Shown: positions 10,899 through 22,170, counted from the first letter of the stretch. The stretch is 64,000 bases of DNA from Sorex araneus (GCF_027595985.1 NC_073306.1:80700599-80764598), one strand, 5' to 3'. A program made the numbers and translations. The notes: a model not told the origin generated them from the letters alone.

Positions 10899-11024
10899 GT
10901 AAGAGTAAAATTGTTTTTTTCTTATAAATCTTAAAGGGATTTAATTAAAATTGAATACGAAAATGGTAAGAGATCATTTAAGCCCTATCTTGAAAGTGAA
11001 TCTCTAATTTTTACCAGTTTGTTT

Positions 11025-11300
11025 TGTTGTTTAGTTTTTGTTTCACACTAATGGTACTTGGGAGCTACTCATGACTCAGTGCTCAGGATTCTAAGGGGAA
11101 CACACAGTGCAGGGATCAAACCCAGGTCTCCTACTTGCAAAGCAAGACCTCCACATGTGGAATGGGCACTGGTGAAGGGATGGGTAAATGATCACTGTAT
11201 AACTGAAATGCAAACACAAAAGTTCCTAAGTTTGTAACTGTACCTCATAGTGATTTACTAATAAAAAATTTAAAAGGACCTCCACATGTTGAGCTCTCTC
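11025..11300 (-). repeat. Old antisense SINE split by a small L1 insertion
   Basis: Diverged type-A reverse complement (GGTACTTGGGAGCTACTCATG, ATCAAACCCAGGTCTC). It is interrupted at 11159-11276 by an L1 3' end and resumes with GAGCTCTCTCC. Confidence 0.65.
11159..11276 (+). mobile_element. 118-bp 5'-truncated L1 with 13-bp target duplication
   Basis: Matches only the last bases of the L1 3' UTR (GGGCACTGGTGAAGGGATGG through ATAGTGATTTACTAATAAAA). GACCTCCACATGT lies immediately before (11146-11158) and after (11277-11289), so both boundaries are exact. Confidence 0.9.
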
Positions 11301-11489
11301 CATTATTTTTTATTTATTTAAAGTTACCTGTGAGTAACACCCTACCTTTGTTTCCCGTGCTTGTGATCAGCACTAGTTCTCTATTGATGATATTTGATAG
11401 CTATCCTGACTTTAAATTGTGTCATAAGACTGTCTTTTGCAATTTCTTGTGGAAATTTTTTGGTGTACCTCCTAAAAAAATTTTTTGAG

Positions 11490-11640
11490 AACATTTTAGG
11501 AGCCCTGGGGCCACTCCTGGTGATACTTGGCCAACCTGGCTCGTGGTTCACTGTGAGGGTCTGAGCATATGGTACTCTGGACCACGAAGGGCAGTTCTTG
11601 GGCTCATAGGGTCGTGTGCTTCTAACCCCTGAGCTATCCC
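11490..11640 (-). repeat. Very old antisense SINE
   Basis: Only scattered landmarks remain (GGGGCCACTCCTGGTGATAC, TGAGCTATCCCAG). Confidence 0.45.
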
Positions 11641-12164
11641 AGAACTTTGGGAGGTGATTATCTTAATTAAAATTTCACACACTTCATCTCAGATCACACA
11701 CTGATCATTCCTTCAGCACATATTCTAGGTGTTTGTGATATGTGAGAAAGACCAAGCACTATTCTAGGCATTTGAATCTAATTCTTAGAAATGTCCTATT
11801 AAAGTGTTATTTACATATTTCTGTTTTAGTTCCCTTTTCCTATACACTTCTTTTGTCATTTATTTTTTTCTACCACATAAGAAAGAGGAAATCTTACTAT
11901 TCCATAGGACTCTAATATTTTCCATAACTATACTGTTTGATCCTTGTGTCGTCTTAGTTTCTGATTTTCTTACATCCAGTAACTGTTGCAATCAAGATTA
12001 ACTGTATTTTAAGTTGGGTGTTTTTTACTGATAAGAACTAATTTTAGAAGTTCTTCTTGACATTAAACAATATTTTATTGATTTTTGTTATACTTAAAGT
12101 AGAATTCACCCCCTTTAGGGTAGAAATAACAGTGCTACAGAATTTGTTGAATATTTGATTTAGT

Positions 12165-12297
12165 GACATATGGGAGATAAGGCATGTATCTTGATGCAAC
12201 AGCTTTGGTCAAGGATTGATCCTCAATACTACATATGGTTCCCTGAGCACAAAGCCAGGAAAAGCTCCTGAACATCACTGGGTGTGGCCCCAAGCCA
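12165..12297 (+). repeat. Old type-A SINE
   Basis: The 3' half is clear (ATGGTTCCCTGAGCAC, AACATCACTGGGTGTGGCCC). The head is strongly diverged. Confidence 0.7.
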
Positions 12298-12734
12298 CCC
12301 TATTTTGGTTTATTAATATTATATCATACTTGTAATCTTTGTTTCTGTTTGTGATTTTGACTGATGCAAATATTTTTAAAATAGTAAGAAATTTTCCAAA
12401 AGGACAGGGATTGCAGAAAAACTAAGCAACAAACTGTCAAGTTTTTGTCATAGTTGTTCTGTATGTTTATTCTGTTTATTCCTACTGCCTGATGTGGCAT
12501 AGGAATTAAAATGTTGGGGAAAAATACAGGTTACAGAAAAATACAGATTACAGAACTTTATGCTAGCAGACATCTAGTGAATTAATCTTCCTGAATAAAC
12601 TGAAAGCTCAGACTGTTGAATAGTGTTTCCCAAAAATAACTGGATTAAGACAGTGTTTTAATGTACTCTGTAGCCTCTTCTCTTTATACACAGAACCCCA
12701 AGGGGTTTTGTTTGTTTGTTTTTGTTTTATTGGG

Positions 12735-12908
12735 GTTTTTTTTGTTGGTGGGGGGGAATACCTGACAATGCTCAGGTCTTACTTCTGACTCTTTGCTCAG
12801 GGATCACTCTTGGTGGGTGTAGAGAGACCATATGGGGTGCCAGAGATCAAACCCAGATTGATCACATGTAAGGCAAGTGCCTTACCTCTGTACTATTGCT
12901 CTGGCACC
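12735..12908 (-). repeat. Older antisense type-A SINE with target duplication
   Basis: Antisense body (GACAATGCTCAGGTCTTACT, GAGACCATATGGGGTGCCAG, TACTATTGCTCTGGC). CAGAACCC precedes and follows it. Confidence 0.82.
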
Positions 12909-12924
12909 AGAACCCATAGGGTTT

Positions 12925-13046
12925 TTTTTTGTTGTTGTGCCATACCCAGTGGTGCTCAGAGAGAACCATATACAATGCTTGGGATTGCATCTGAGTTGGC
13001 TACATGCAAGACAAATGCCTTAACCCCTGTATTATACTCTGACTCC
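12925..13046 (-). repeat. Old antisense SINE
   Basis: Adjacent in tandem to the previous SINE. Landmarks are CCATACCCAGTGGTGCTCAG and GGCTACATGCAAGACAAATG. Confidence 0.75.
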
Positions 13047-13433
13047 TGAGTACCTTTATTTCATTTTTTCCATTATTGTCTGATTGTTCTGATTAGGAGT
13101 TCCAATACTGTGCTAAGTATAAATGGTAAGAATGGCCATTTTTATTGGGGCTAAAAGCTTTCACCATTACGTATGATATTGTTAGCTTGTCACAATGGCC
13201 TTAATTAATTAAGTTAAAGATATTTACCCACTTTGTTAAGAGTTTTTTCTATAAATAAAATGTTGAATTTGTGTAATGCTATTTTTGCATTGTTGAGACC
13301 ATTGGATAACATTGGATAACATTGCTCCTCCCTCAGGGGGCTTAGGTTTATTAAGTTACTCCCACAAAAGTGCCCCTGAGGCACACCCAATTCCATCAAC
13401 CACTAATAATCATATATTGTTTTTTTCTCTTTT

Positions 13434-14377
13434 TGTTAGGTCATTTACATGGCTTATTTAGCAATGTCCATTTTGTATAGGCACAGGAAGACAGTTGATG
13501 CTATTCTTTTGTAACATGGTAGTTAATTGACTTTGAAATACTATTAACTCCTGGGCATCCATCATATTTACCTGACTTAAACCTCAGTTGGCTTTACTTC
13601 CTAACACCCTCAAAAGGAGGGTCCTGACAGAGGGACTGGGCAAACTGTAAGCTACCCTGGCATCGAAAGGGGAAAAGCTAAGCACCATAAATATAATAAG
13701 TTAAGAGCATGGTCATGGACAAACTCTGTCATAACCCAAAAAGGAGTAACTGAATAAGGACCCTGCTGGGGTTAGGAAAGACTAACCTGGCCTGAGGACT
13801 ATGATCTGGAATATATAGTGAGATGTCCCTAGGAAGAGCCAACCTTTATGCTTAACATAGCTCTTACTGTGTTCATACAAAATGACTAGAAATGTTATAA
13901 GAAGTAAATTCACTATGATTGTTTAAATGGATTGCTGGCTGAGAAAAGGATAAAGCAATACACCCTAGATAGAATCTCGCCCTTGAGCAGATCTCCTAGT
14001 AATCTGGAGTGCTGAACCCTCAGATGAGATTTTGTCCTTGAGTTAATCCCTTAGAACCTCCCCTGAAGGAGTGGCTTTATTTCTGTTTATTGTTATGAAA
14101 ATTTTCAACCCCACCTCTGTGTACCCCCACCTTCATGATTTCTATATTACTTTGCTCTGAGGGGTAGGAGGGGAAAGGACTTTGAGATCTATGAGGAGAC
14201 TAGGATGATGGAACTGTGATGACTAGGATTACAAACAAAACTACGACTATGATTGTGCTGTAAAGGGAGAGATTGGACTACTCTGGGGAGAAGAAAGAAA
14301 TAAACTGACTGCTGACCAGCCTGGGGCCCTGTTTCTCTGTTCCCATGGTCCCTTGTCTATCACTGGGGAGGCGGCCA
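13434..14377 (+). mobile_element. Possible solo LTR of an endogenous retrovirus
   Basis: This block of about 940 bp is unlike the SINE/L1 background. It begins TGTTAGG, ends GGCGGCCA, and has an AATAAA at 14299-14304 about 75 bp before the end, in the arrangement expected of an LTR R-U5 region. A direct flanking duplication is not convincing because both flanks are T-rich. No gag, pol or env is present. Boundaries and family are uncertain; an ancient unrelated repeat is an alternative. Confidence 0.4.
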
Positions 14378-14414
14378 TTTTCTCTTGAAAACTCACAAAG
14401 ATGATCATGATTTG

Positions 14415-14572
14415 CTTCTTTTGGGTCTAGCAGTGTTTACAGGGCTACTTCTGGCTTGGTACTCAGGGGTTCTGCTTGCCAATACTTGGGGACCATATGG
14501 TACCAAGGATAGAGCCCAGGGCTTTTGCCTGAGTCATTTGCTACAGTTCTTTGAAGATCTCTCCAGCCTCCT
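14415..14572 (-). repeat. Old antisense SINE
   Basis: Landmarks CTACTTCTGGCTTGGTACTCA, GGGGACCATATGGTACC and ATCTCTCCAGCCTCC, read antisense. Confidence 0.7.
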
Positions 14573-14845
14573 GCTCATAGGATTTTCATCCTTCCATTAA
14601 TGTGTCTGATCACACTGATCTTTGGATAGTGTATCATGGCTTTGTATTATATATTTGATTATGGTATATAATTATATTATTAATAACTTAAATGTTGCTT
14701 AAGTTATTAATTAATATTTGATAATATTTTTGAAGCTTTTGGAGTATTCATGACAGATATTGGACTCTAATAACAAATGTTTCTTAACCTTGGTTTTGGA
14801 TAATTGAGTTTAGATGATCTGTTATTATAGTTTCATATGTTTTTC

Positions 14846-15092
14846 TGACTGTCATCCTGTTGTTCATCAATTTGCCCAAGCGGGCACCAGTAATGTCTCC
14901 ATTGTGAGACTTGCTGTTACTGTTTTTGGTATATCGAATACACCATAGGTAACTTTCCAGGCTCTACCGTGCGGGTAGAATACTCTTGGTAGCTTGCCAG
15001 GCTCTTCGAGAGGGACAGAGGAATCGAACCCTGGATCAGCCGCATGCAAGGCAAATACTTTACCTTTACCAGCTCTGCTATTGCTCCAGCCC
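14846..15092 (-). repeat. Type-B SINE, antisense, with target duplication
   Basis: Complete antisense type-B copy from GTCATCC to GCTATTGCTCCAGCC. TTTTTCTGA flanks it on both sides. It lies about 110 bp upstream of the next BRDT exon. Confidence 0.93.
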
Positions 15093-15204
15093 TTTTTCTG
15101 ATTAGCACTCAAATATTATAAAATTATGCAAAAGACTTTAGAATATTGATATATAACTTCAAAATGTTTGGTTTTCCTCTGAATCTGGTGAACTTTTTCT
15201 TTAG

Positions 15205-15410
15205 GATATAAAGATCAAGAACGCAGACTCCTGGAAAAGTTTAGGCAAGCCAGTAAAAACATCAGGAGTGCTAAAATCCTCTGATGAGCTCTTCAACCAA
15301 TTTAGAAAAGCAGCAATAGAAAAGGAAGTAAAAGCTCGAACACAGGAATTAATACGGAAACATCTGGAACAGAATGTAAAGGAACCAAAATTAATTCAAG
15401 AAAATCAAAG
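15205..15410 (+). CDS. BRDT: BRDT coding exon (conserved BET C-terminal block)
   Basis: Internal exon of 206 bp between a TTCTTTAG acceptor and a GTGTGT donor, starting in phase 0 and ending after two bases of a codon. It encodes 68 complete residues, DIKIKNADSWKSLGKPVK through KLIQENQ. The segment SSDELFNQFRKAAIEKEVKA corresponds to the conserved BET C-terminal block of BRD4 (DAWASL..., SSDSFEQFRRAAREKE) from my knowledge of the family. A charged, helix-forming stretch rich in Lys, Glu and Arg follows. In BET proteins this region belongs to the C-terminal module used to contact P-TEFb, so it likely supports transcription elongation in meiotic and post-meiotic germ cells. A longer ORF reads through the donor but is intronic. 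Confidence 0.93.
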
Positions 15411-15516
15411 GTGTGTAATATATTACGCATATCCCAAGGCCATTAAAGTAGTAATGACCTTGGGATATATATTTAAATATATTGTAAATAAAATATGTGT
15501 TGTAATTTAATTTTTG

Positions 15517-15683
15517 TTTTTGTGTTTGGGCCACATTCCAATAATGTTCAGGGCTTTTATCTGACTGCATTCAGGAATCATGCCTGGTGGGCTCAAGGGA
15601 CCATATGAAATGCTGGGCGACTGAACTGAGGTTGGCTGCATGCAAGGCAAATGCTCTACTCACTACTGTATTGCTCTGGCCCA
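15517..15683 (-). repeat. Antisense type-A SINE, first of a cluster of three
   Basis: Diverged antisense copy just after the BRDT exon (GGGCCACATTCC, GGGACCATATGAAATGC, TATTGCTCTGGCCC). Confidence 0.82.
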
Positions 15684-15822
15684 AGACATGCATTTTAAAA
15701 TATTAAATTGTTTTGCAAAGTTTTATTTATTTAAATATATTTAAATGCATCTAAGTATATTTCAAATAAGACTTTTTCTCTTTTTTTCTTTTTTTTCGCT
15801 TTTTTATTTTGGTTTTTTTTTT

Positions 15823-15987
15823 CTTTTTTTGGGTCACACCCGGCGTTGCACAGGGGTTACTCCTGGCTCTGCGCTCAGGAATTACTCCTGGCGGTGCTCA
15901 GGGGACCATATGGGATGCTGGGAATCGAACCCAGGTTGGCCGAGTGCAAGGCAAACGCCCTACCCGCTGTGCTATCACTCCAGCCCC
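15823..15987 (-). repeat. Antisense type-A SINE, young copy
   Basis: Near-canonical antisense copy directly abutting an older antisense copy at 15988, so it probably landed in the A-rich tail of the older element. Confidence 0.95.
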
Positions 15988-16155
15988 TTTTTGATTTTGC
16001 TTTTGGGGCCATACCTCATGGTGCTCAGGACTTACACCTGCTCTGCACTCAGGAATCACTAATGTCAGGTATCAAGGGACCATATGGGGTGCTGAAAATC
16101 AAACCCAGATCATCTGCATGCAAGACAGGTGTCCTATTTTGCTATACTATCTGTC
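15988..16155 (-). repeat. Antisense type-A SINE, older copy
   Basis: Diverged antisense copy (GGGGCCATACCTCATGGTGC through CTATCTGTCCCC). A diverged CCAAGACATG...ATTAAATTG motif occurs at about 15680 and about 16156, possibly its old target duplication. Confidence 0.82.
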
Positions 16156-16268
16156 CCCAAGACATGTATCTTAATTATATTAAATTGTTGCTTAAAATTT
16201 CAGTATGTAGTAGGATACAGCAAATTGTAATTGTAAGATAATATTTTTATGAGAGCATATATACTTTG

Positions 16269-16937
16269 TTTTTGTTTTTTTTTTGGAAGAGGAATCTCCA
16301 TCTAGCTTTTTCTTTATTTGCCTAACGATTGCTTTTAAATAATAAACATGAAAGTTTATTTTTAGAAACAACAAGCTCTGATTGAGATTGTTATATTTTT
16401 AATTCTAAAATATTACTATAGCTTATGTGATAGTTAAAATAGTCTATGTTTACAGTTGCTTGCTTTAACAAAGAGTTTGGTACTAAATTCAATTTTGTCA
16501 CTGAAATCTGAATAGAATTTCTAAAATTTTAAAGCTAAAATTAAAATGTCTTCCTAGAACATTCTCAGATACGGCTACATCTTCTTTTTTAATTGAATCA
16601 CATGAGCTATACTTACAAAGCTTTCATGTTTGAGTTTCAGTCATATAATGATCGAACACCCATCTTCCACTAGTGTACATTTCCCACCACCAATGTCCCA
16701 GTATCCCTAGCACCCCCCCACACACACCCGTTTCAACCCTCCCCCTGCTTCTGTGGCAGACAGTCTCCCTCTTACATTCTTCCCATTTATGGGCATTATG
16801 GTTTGCAATACAGATAATGAGAGGCCATCGTGTTTGGTCCTTTATCTACTTTCAGCACACATCTCCCATCCAGAGCGATCCCTCCAACTATCGTTGACTT
16901 AGTGATCCCTTCTCTATCCCAGCTGCTTTCTCCCCCA
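16269..16937 (-). mobile_element. 5'-truncated L1 with 3'-transduced flank
   Basis: Target duplications GAGAGCATATATACTTTG at 16251-16268 and 16938-16955 (18 bp, exact) bracket the whole block. Read on the minus strand, 16937-16583 is L1 3' UTR ending at its usual terminus with only a short A run. About 300 bp of non-L1 sequence follows (16582-16285), then AATAAA about 25 bases before an A-rich tail (16284-16269). This is the layout of an L1 transcript that ran past its own poly(A) signal. Confidence 0.82.
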
Positions 16938-16974
16938 GAGAGCATATATACTTTGAAGAAGATAAAAAATGATT

Positions 16975-17152
16975 AAGGAGCTGGAGCGATAGCACAGCAG
17001 GTAGTGTGTTTGCCTTGCACGCAGTCGGACCCGTGTTCGATTCCCAGCATCCCATAATGGTCCCCTGAGCACTGCCAGGAGTAATTCCTGAATGCAGAGC
17101 TAGGAGTAACCCCTGTGCATTGCCAGATTGCCAGGTGTGACCCAAAAAGAAA
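16975..17152 (+). repeat. Type-A SINE
   Basis: Near-canonical copy with an extra short duplication near the end (TTGCCAGATTGCCAGG). GATTAA flanks both sides. Confidence 0.93.
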
Positions 17153-17414
17153 AAAAAAGATTAATTGGGGTATTTAGCATACTAACTTATATCTGTATTT
17201 TAGAGCCACTCAGAATATTTGTGGCTCAGTAATAGAACTCATGCCCTCATAGGACCTAGGTTTAATCTCTGCAACAACAACAACCAAAAAAGTCAACATA
17301 ACAAATGAGAGGGCGTATCTGGAGCTTAGCTTGTATTTGTCATATAATAAAATATTTTAAGTACGGACTTTAGATGAAATGAAGGTCTAATTTGAACTGT
17401 ATTATTTCTTTAAG

Positions 17415-17580
17415 GGAAATTGGATTTGCTCTGGAACCTCTTTCAAATAAAGCACAAAACAATTGCCTTGGAGAAGAACATCAGCAGTCATTGGAAGCTC
17501 AAGATAAAGGCAAAGTCTGGCTTCTGAAAGACCGTAACTTAGCAAGGGAGAAAGAACAAGAGCGGAGAAGAAGAGAAGCA
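17415..17580 (+). CDS. BRDT: BRDT coding exon (start of the C-terminal motif)
   Basis: Internal exon of 166 bp between a TTCTTTAAG acceptor and a GTATGT donor. Its first base completes the Arg codon opened by the previous exon, and it ends in phase 0. The product runs EIGFALEPLSNKAQNN through LAREKEQERRRREA. The basic block REKEQERRRREA is nearly the same as the REQERRRREA-type sequence preceding the last residues of BRD4, the hallmark of the BET C-terminal motif. The motif is completed by the final exon at 22102. The middle of the exon is weakly constrained and glutamine-rich. Confidence 0.93.
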
Positions 17581-17739
17581 GTATGTTATTTTTTCTTTAC
17601 TAAATCCAACAATGATGTAACAAATTTTTGCTTTACATGTTGAAATATTTATGGTGTTTTCCATTGTCTAAGGAGTTGCCTGTTTCATTAAGATTGGGTT
17701 CTGAAATCAGAGCCTAAAACTAAAATTTAAGTCAAAAGA

Positions 17740-17862
17740 CAGAGATAGAGCCCAAATCACTGAGCACCTGCTTTGCAGGCCGGAAGCCCAGGACCAATCT
17801 CAGCAGCATGGGTACCCAGCATAGCTCCAGTCTGCTGGGTGTGACCCCAAAATAAAAGCAAG
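17740..17862 (+). repeat. Old type-A SINE
   Basis: Landmarks CACTGAGCACCTGCTTTGCA and GCTGGGTGTGACCCC, strongly diverged. Confidence 0.6.
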
Positions 17863-17999
17863 ACACACAATGTTATAGTAGAGTACCCTGGAATATTTTC
17901 TTACCTCTTAAATGGGAATAATTGTACAGTGAAGATGAAACTCTTTTACCGTATTTTTTTATAAGCACTTTCAATTTTCCCCTTCTAATTTTTTGTTTT

Positions 18000-18155
18000 G
18001 TTTTTGGGCCACACCCTGAAATGCTCACCTTTACTCCTGACTTAGGAAGAGTGCTCAGGAGTGCTCAGGGGTGAGTATGCAGTGCCAGGACTCAAACCAG
18101 GGTGGAATGCTTCCAAGACAAGCATGGTAACTTCTGTACTAACTCTTTAATTCCA
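18000..18155 (-). repeat. Old antisense SINE
   Basis: Landmarks TTTTGGGCCACACCCTGAAA and CTCAAACCAGGGTGG. It contains a short internal duplication of GAGTGCTCAGG. Confidence 0.7.
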
Positions 18156-18263
18156 TAAAAAAAATTTTTTGGGTCAGGACACCCAGTGGTACTTGGGAGC
18201 TATTCCCAGTGGTACTTGCACTCTATCTCTAATCCTCCTGCCTAGTTTTTATGCCATTATTTA

Positions 18264-18521
18264 AGCTGAGCGATAGCACAGTGAGTAGGGCTTTTGCCTT
18301 GCATGCAGCCCACCCAGGTTTGATTTTTTCCATCCCTCTCGGAGAGCACGGTAAGCTACCGAGAGTATCTTTCCCATATGGCAGAGCCTGGCAAGCTAAC
18401 CCGTGGCATATTTGATATGCCAAAAACAGTAACAACAAGTCTCACAGTGGAGATGTTACTGGTGCCCGCTCCAGCAAATCGATGAGCAACAGGATGACAG
18501 TGACACGGTGATACAGTGATT
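18264..18521 (+). repeat. Type-B SINE
   Basis: Complete copy with the tail GACAGTGACACGGTGATACAGTG. ATTTAAG occurs on both sides. Confidence 0.92.
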
Positions 18522-19422
18522 TAAGTAGCCAAATAATCTGAAGAGATTATTTGAACCATCCAGAAGATGGCTCAAGCATCCTGGGCAACTTAGAGACTAA
18601 AATGGCCCCATAATCTGGGATACCTAGTGGGGGCCGGGGGCAGGGAAAGAGGGAAAGTGATAGGGAAAAAAATCTCATGCTTATTTAATATTTACATTTT
18701 CATTTTTTTCATTTGTTTGTTGAGATCTTAAGATCTAGGTTGTAAAATGGTATTATTTTTCTTTTTCCTAAAGGACTTCTTTTAAGATTTCTTCTAATGT
18801 AGTTATTTCTTTCAGTTTTTTATGTATCTGAATATACCTTTAATATAGCAGTCTGGCATTCAACAGATCCATACTCTTAAAAAGCTATTGTAACGTTTAG
18901 TAGTGCTCTCAAGATTCCATTTATGCCAGTTCCCAAAGATTTTTATGGTTGGATTTTTTATGGATTTGAATGGTCTGGTATGTATTAGGACCCTGAGAAA
19001 GGAAGGTCCAAGTAATGGTGTCAGTTCTTCAGAAATAATTACCAGTTCTGTATCAATAGTCATTACATAGGCTCAGATTTTAGTTGTAAAGGAAGAGAAT
19101 CTAAAATAAGTGAATATTAGCTAGGAATGAGTAACTCAGGTGATAAAGATGAGCTACCTTTGATGAGAGATCCTCGGTTTTTATTTATATTCTTGGAATT
19201 ATATTCTTGGAATTTTTCAATTGCAAGTTGGCACTTTTACATACATACCACTCTGAACTATTACCTGATTGCTGATAAATAATTTTGCACTTTGGTGGCT
19301 GGTGTCATGTCAGATATAAGAAAAAATCTATACAGTATCACAGGCATTTTAGAGGAAATATCAGAATATAATACTTGTTTTATATTAATTTTTTATATTG
19401 CTAGTATATTTAGTAAATACAT
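18522..19422. other. BRDT intron, no recognisable feature
   Basis: Unique AT-rich sequence. A minus-strand ORF of 67 codons at 18860-19063 has no recognisable family or splice context. Confidence 0.45.
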
Positions 19423-19705
19423 AGAGTATGGGGAACATTGTTTGCCATGGAGGCAGGGGGAGGGTGGGAAAGGGGGGTATACCAGAGATATTGGTGGTGG
19501 GGAATATGCACTGGTGAAGGGATGGGTGTTTGATCATTGTGTGATTGTAACCCAACATATTCCCCATACTCTCTCTCTCTACTTTTGGGCATTATCACGG
19601 ACACTGAGAGGTCATCATGTTTGGACCGTTATCTACTTTTGGCACATATCTCCCTTCCTGACTGATTCCTCCAGCCATTGTTTTCTTAATGATCCCTTCT
19701 TTATT
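19423..19705. mobile_element. L1 3' UTR fragment with an inverted piece
   Basis: 19423-19556 is L1 3' UTR in plus orientation, while 19560-19705 is the adjoining upstream L1 3' UTR in minus orientation. AGAGTATGGGGAA at 19423-19435 recurs as its reverse complement at 19560-19572. The terminal ~50 bp of L1 are missing. Confidence 0.8.
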
Positions 19706-19871
19706 TCTTTACTTTTAATTACCTTTTAGCATTAAACAACATTGTTTAATGGGTACTGTATATACAGTGTAGTTTGATCTTCATGATTGTCTATATAATA
19801 AAAACAAATTTGGTTAAGTAATTTTTCTTCATGACAAAATCAAGGAAAATCTACAGCTACTTAAAAAAATT

Positions 19872-20041
19872 TTTTTTGGTTTATGGGCCATACCCAACAA
19901 TGCTCAGGGATTATTCCTGGCTCTGCACTCAGGATTTACTCCTGGCAGTGCTCAGGAGACCATATAGGTTGCCAACGATGAAAACCCAGGTCAATTGTGA
20001 GCAAGGAAAGAACCCCACCCCCTGTTCCATCTCTTGAACCC
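19872..20041 (-). repeat. Antisense type-A SINE
   Basis: Antisense copy (GGGCCATACCCAACAATGC through TCTCTTGAACCCC) with moderate divergence. Confidence 0.85.
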
Positions 20042-20069
20042 CATGAAAGTCCATACCTTTTTCTTTGTA

Positions 20070-21690
20070 TTCTTTTTTTTAATTGAATCACTATGAGATA
20101 CAGTTACAAAACTTTCATGTTTGAGTTTCAGTCATACAATGATCGAACACCCATCCCTCCACCAGTGCACATTTTCCACCACCAGTGTCCCAGTATCCTC
20201 CCTACCCCCTCCATCCCAACCCTTCCCCTGCCTCTATGGCTGGGACAATTTCCCCCATACTCTCTCTCTACTTTGGGGCATTATGGTTTGCAGTATAGAT
20301 TCTGAGAGGCTAACATGTTTGGTCCTTTATCTACTTTCGGCACACATCTCCCATCCCGAATGATCCCTCCAACCATCTTGACTTAGTGATTCCTTCTCTA
20401 TTCCAGCTGTCTTCTCCCCAGCTCATAGGGCAGGCTTCCCACTATGGGGCAATATTCCTGGTCCTTGTGTCTACTGTCCTTGGGTGTCAGTCTCATACTA
20501 TGTTATTTTATATTCTACAAATGAGTGCAGTCCTTCTATGTCTGTCCCTCTCTTTCTGACTTTCACTTAGCATGATACTCTCCATGACCATCCACTTATA
20601 AGCAAATTTCATGACTTCTTCTCTCCTAACAGCTGCATAGTATTCCAATTGTGTAGATGTACCAAAGTTTCTTTAACGGTTATCTGTTTTTTGGCACTTG
20701 GGTTGTTTCCAGATTCTGGCTATTGTAAACAGTGCTGCAATGAACATACAGGCACAGATGTCATTTCTACTGTGCTTTTTTACACCCTTGGATTATATTC
20801 CCAGAAGTGGTATTGTGGAGTCGTACGGAAGCTCAATTTCTGGTTTTTGAAGGAATATCTATATTGTTTTCCAAAAAGGCTGGACCATTTGGCATTCCCA
20901 CCAACAATGAAGGAGAGAGTCCCTTTCTCCCCACATCTAAGCCAGCACTGGTTGTTTTTGTTCTTTTGAATGTGTGCCAGTCTCTGAGGTGTGAGATGAT
21001 ATCTTAATTTTGTTTTGATTTGCATCTCCCTGATGATTAGCGATGTAGAGCATTTTTCTTGTGCCTTTTGGCCATTTGTATTTCTTTTTTGAGGAAGATT
21101 CTGTTCATTCTTTCTCCATTTTTTGATGGGGTTGGAGGTTTTTTTCTTGTATAATTCTACTAGTGTCTTGTATATCTTCGATATTAACCCCTTGTCAGAT
21201 GGGTATTGGGTAAAGATTCTTTCCCACTCCATGTGCTCTCTCTGTTATATTTTGGTCATTGTTTCTTTTGAGGTGCAGAAGCATCTTAGTTGAACGTAGT
21301 CCCATTTGTTTATGTATGTTTCCACTTGCTTGGTCAGTGGTGTTTCATCCTTAAAGATGTTTTTATCTTCAACGTTATGGAGGGTTCTACCTACATTTTC
21401 CTTCATGTACCTTATGGATTCATGTCTGATATTGAGATCGTTAATGCACTTTGATCTGACTTTTGTGCCTGGCATTAGACAGAGTTCAGAGTTCATTTTT
21501 TTTGCAGGTAACTGTCCAGTTTTCCCAGCACCATTTGTTGAAAAGGCTTTTCTTGTTCCAATTCACATTTCTTGCTCCATTATCAAAGATTTTGTGATCA
21601 TATATTTGAGAGTCTGCAATATTCAACTCTGTTCTATTGGTCTTCGGGTCCGTTTCTAGTCCAATACCATGCTGTTTTAATTACTACCAA
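20070..21690 (-). mobile_element. 5'-truncated L1, antisense, in the last BRDT intron
   Basis: The minus strand holds the ORF2 C-terminal region (fragments with ESIRYMKENVGRTLH and [20 protein letters not shown]) and then the 3' UTR ending at 20070. Frameshifts throughout show it is inactive. AAGTCCATA occurs at both ends (about 20043 and about 21687), a possible short target duplication. Confidence 0.9.
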
Positions 21691-22101
21691 GTCCATAGCT
21701 TCAATGTACCATAGTTCTCTCACAGCCAGAGTATATGTCTACTCATAACTCTAGTATTATATTGGTTAAAGAAATATATGAAAGTGTGCTCTTCACCCAT
21801 GTCTCACCAATACACACTTAATCCATGTCGAGAGTTTTCTTTCTTGGAGAAAATGGTTAAACACATCCATAAGTTTTCTTACAGGTTTGATTTTTGCTTA
21901 TTGCTTTAAGCAATATTTTAATAAATTGTATTTTAACAGAAATTTAAAATTACATACAGACTCAATTGTCTTAATTAACATTGAGTTTGTGTAAATGATA
22001 TTTACTTTGCATGATCCAAGAGGTGCATAATCATTTAATATAGTTTTAATGAAAGCATATATTTTTAAAGTGACATTTATATTTTACTTCTTTTTCTACA
22101 G

Positions 22102-22170
22102 ATGGCGGGTACCATTGATATGACTCTTCAAAGTGACATTATGACAATGTTTGAAAACAACTTTGATTAA
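22102..22170 (+). CDS. BRDT: BRDT terminal coding exon
   Basis: The last coding piece starts after a TTTTTCTACAG acceptor in phase 0. It encodes MAGTIDMTLQSDIMTMFENN plus FD and then TAA (22168-22170). It completes the BET C-terminal motif: basic RRRREA from the previous exon followed by an amphipathic helix with Ile, Met, Leu, Phe at regular spacing and acidic residues. BRD4 ends in the related MAATIDMNFQSDLLSIF. In the family this tail binds the CDK9/cyclin T complex. The exon opens with ATG by coincidence; it is an internal Met, not a start. Confidence 0.95.
   Translation: MAGTIDMTLQSDIMTMFENNFD

Noticed and set aside
15411..15510. Extension of the BRDT ORF past 15410
   Set aside because: The added residues follow a good GT donor, and the next exon restores the reading phase and the BET C-terminal motif.
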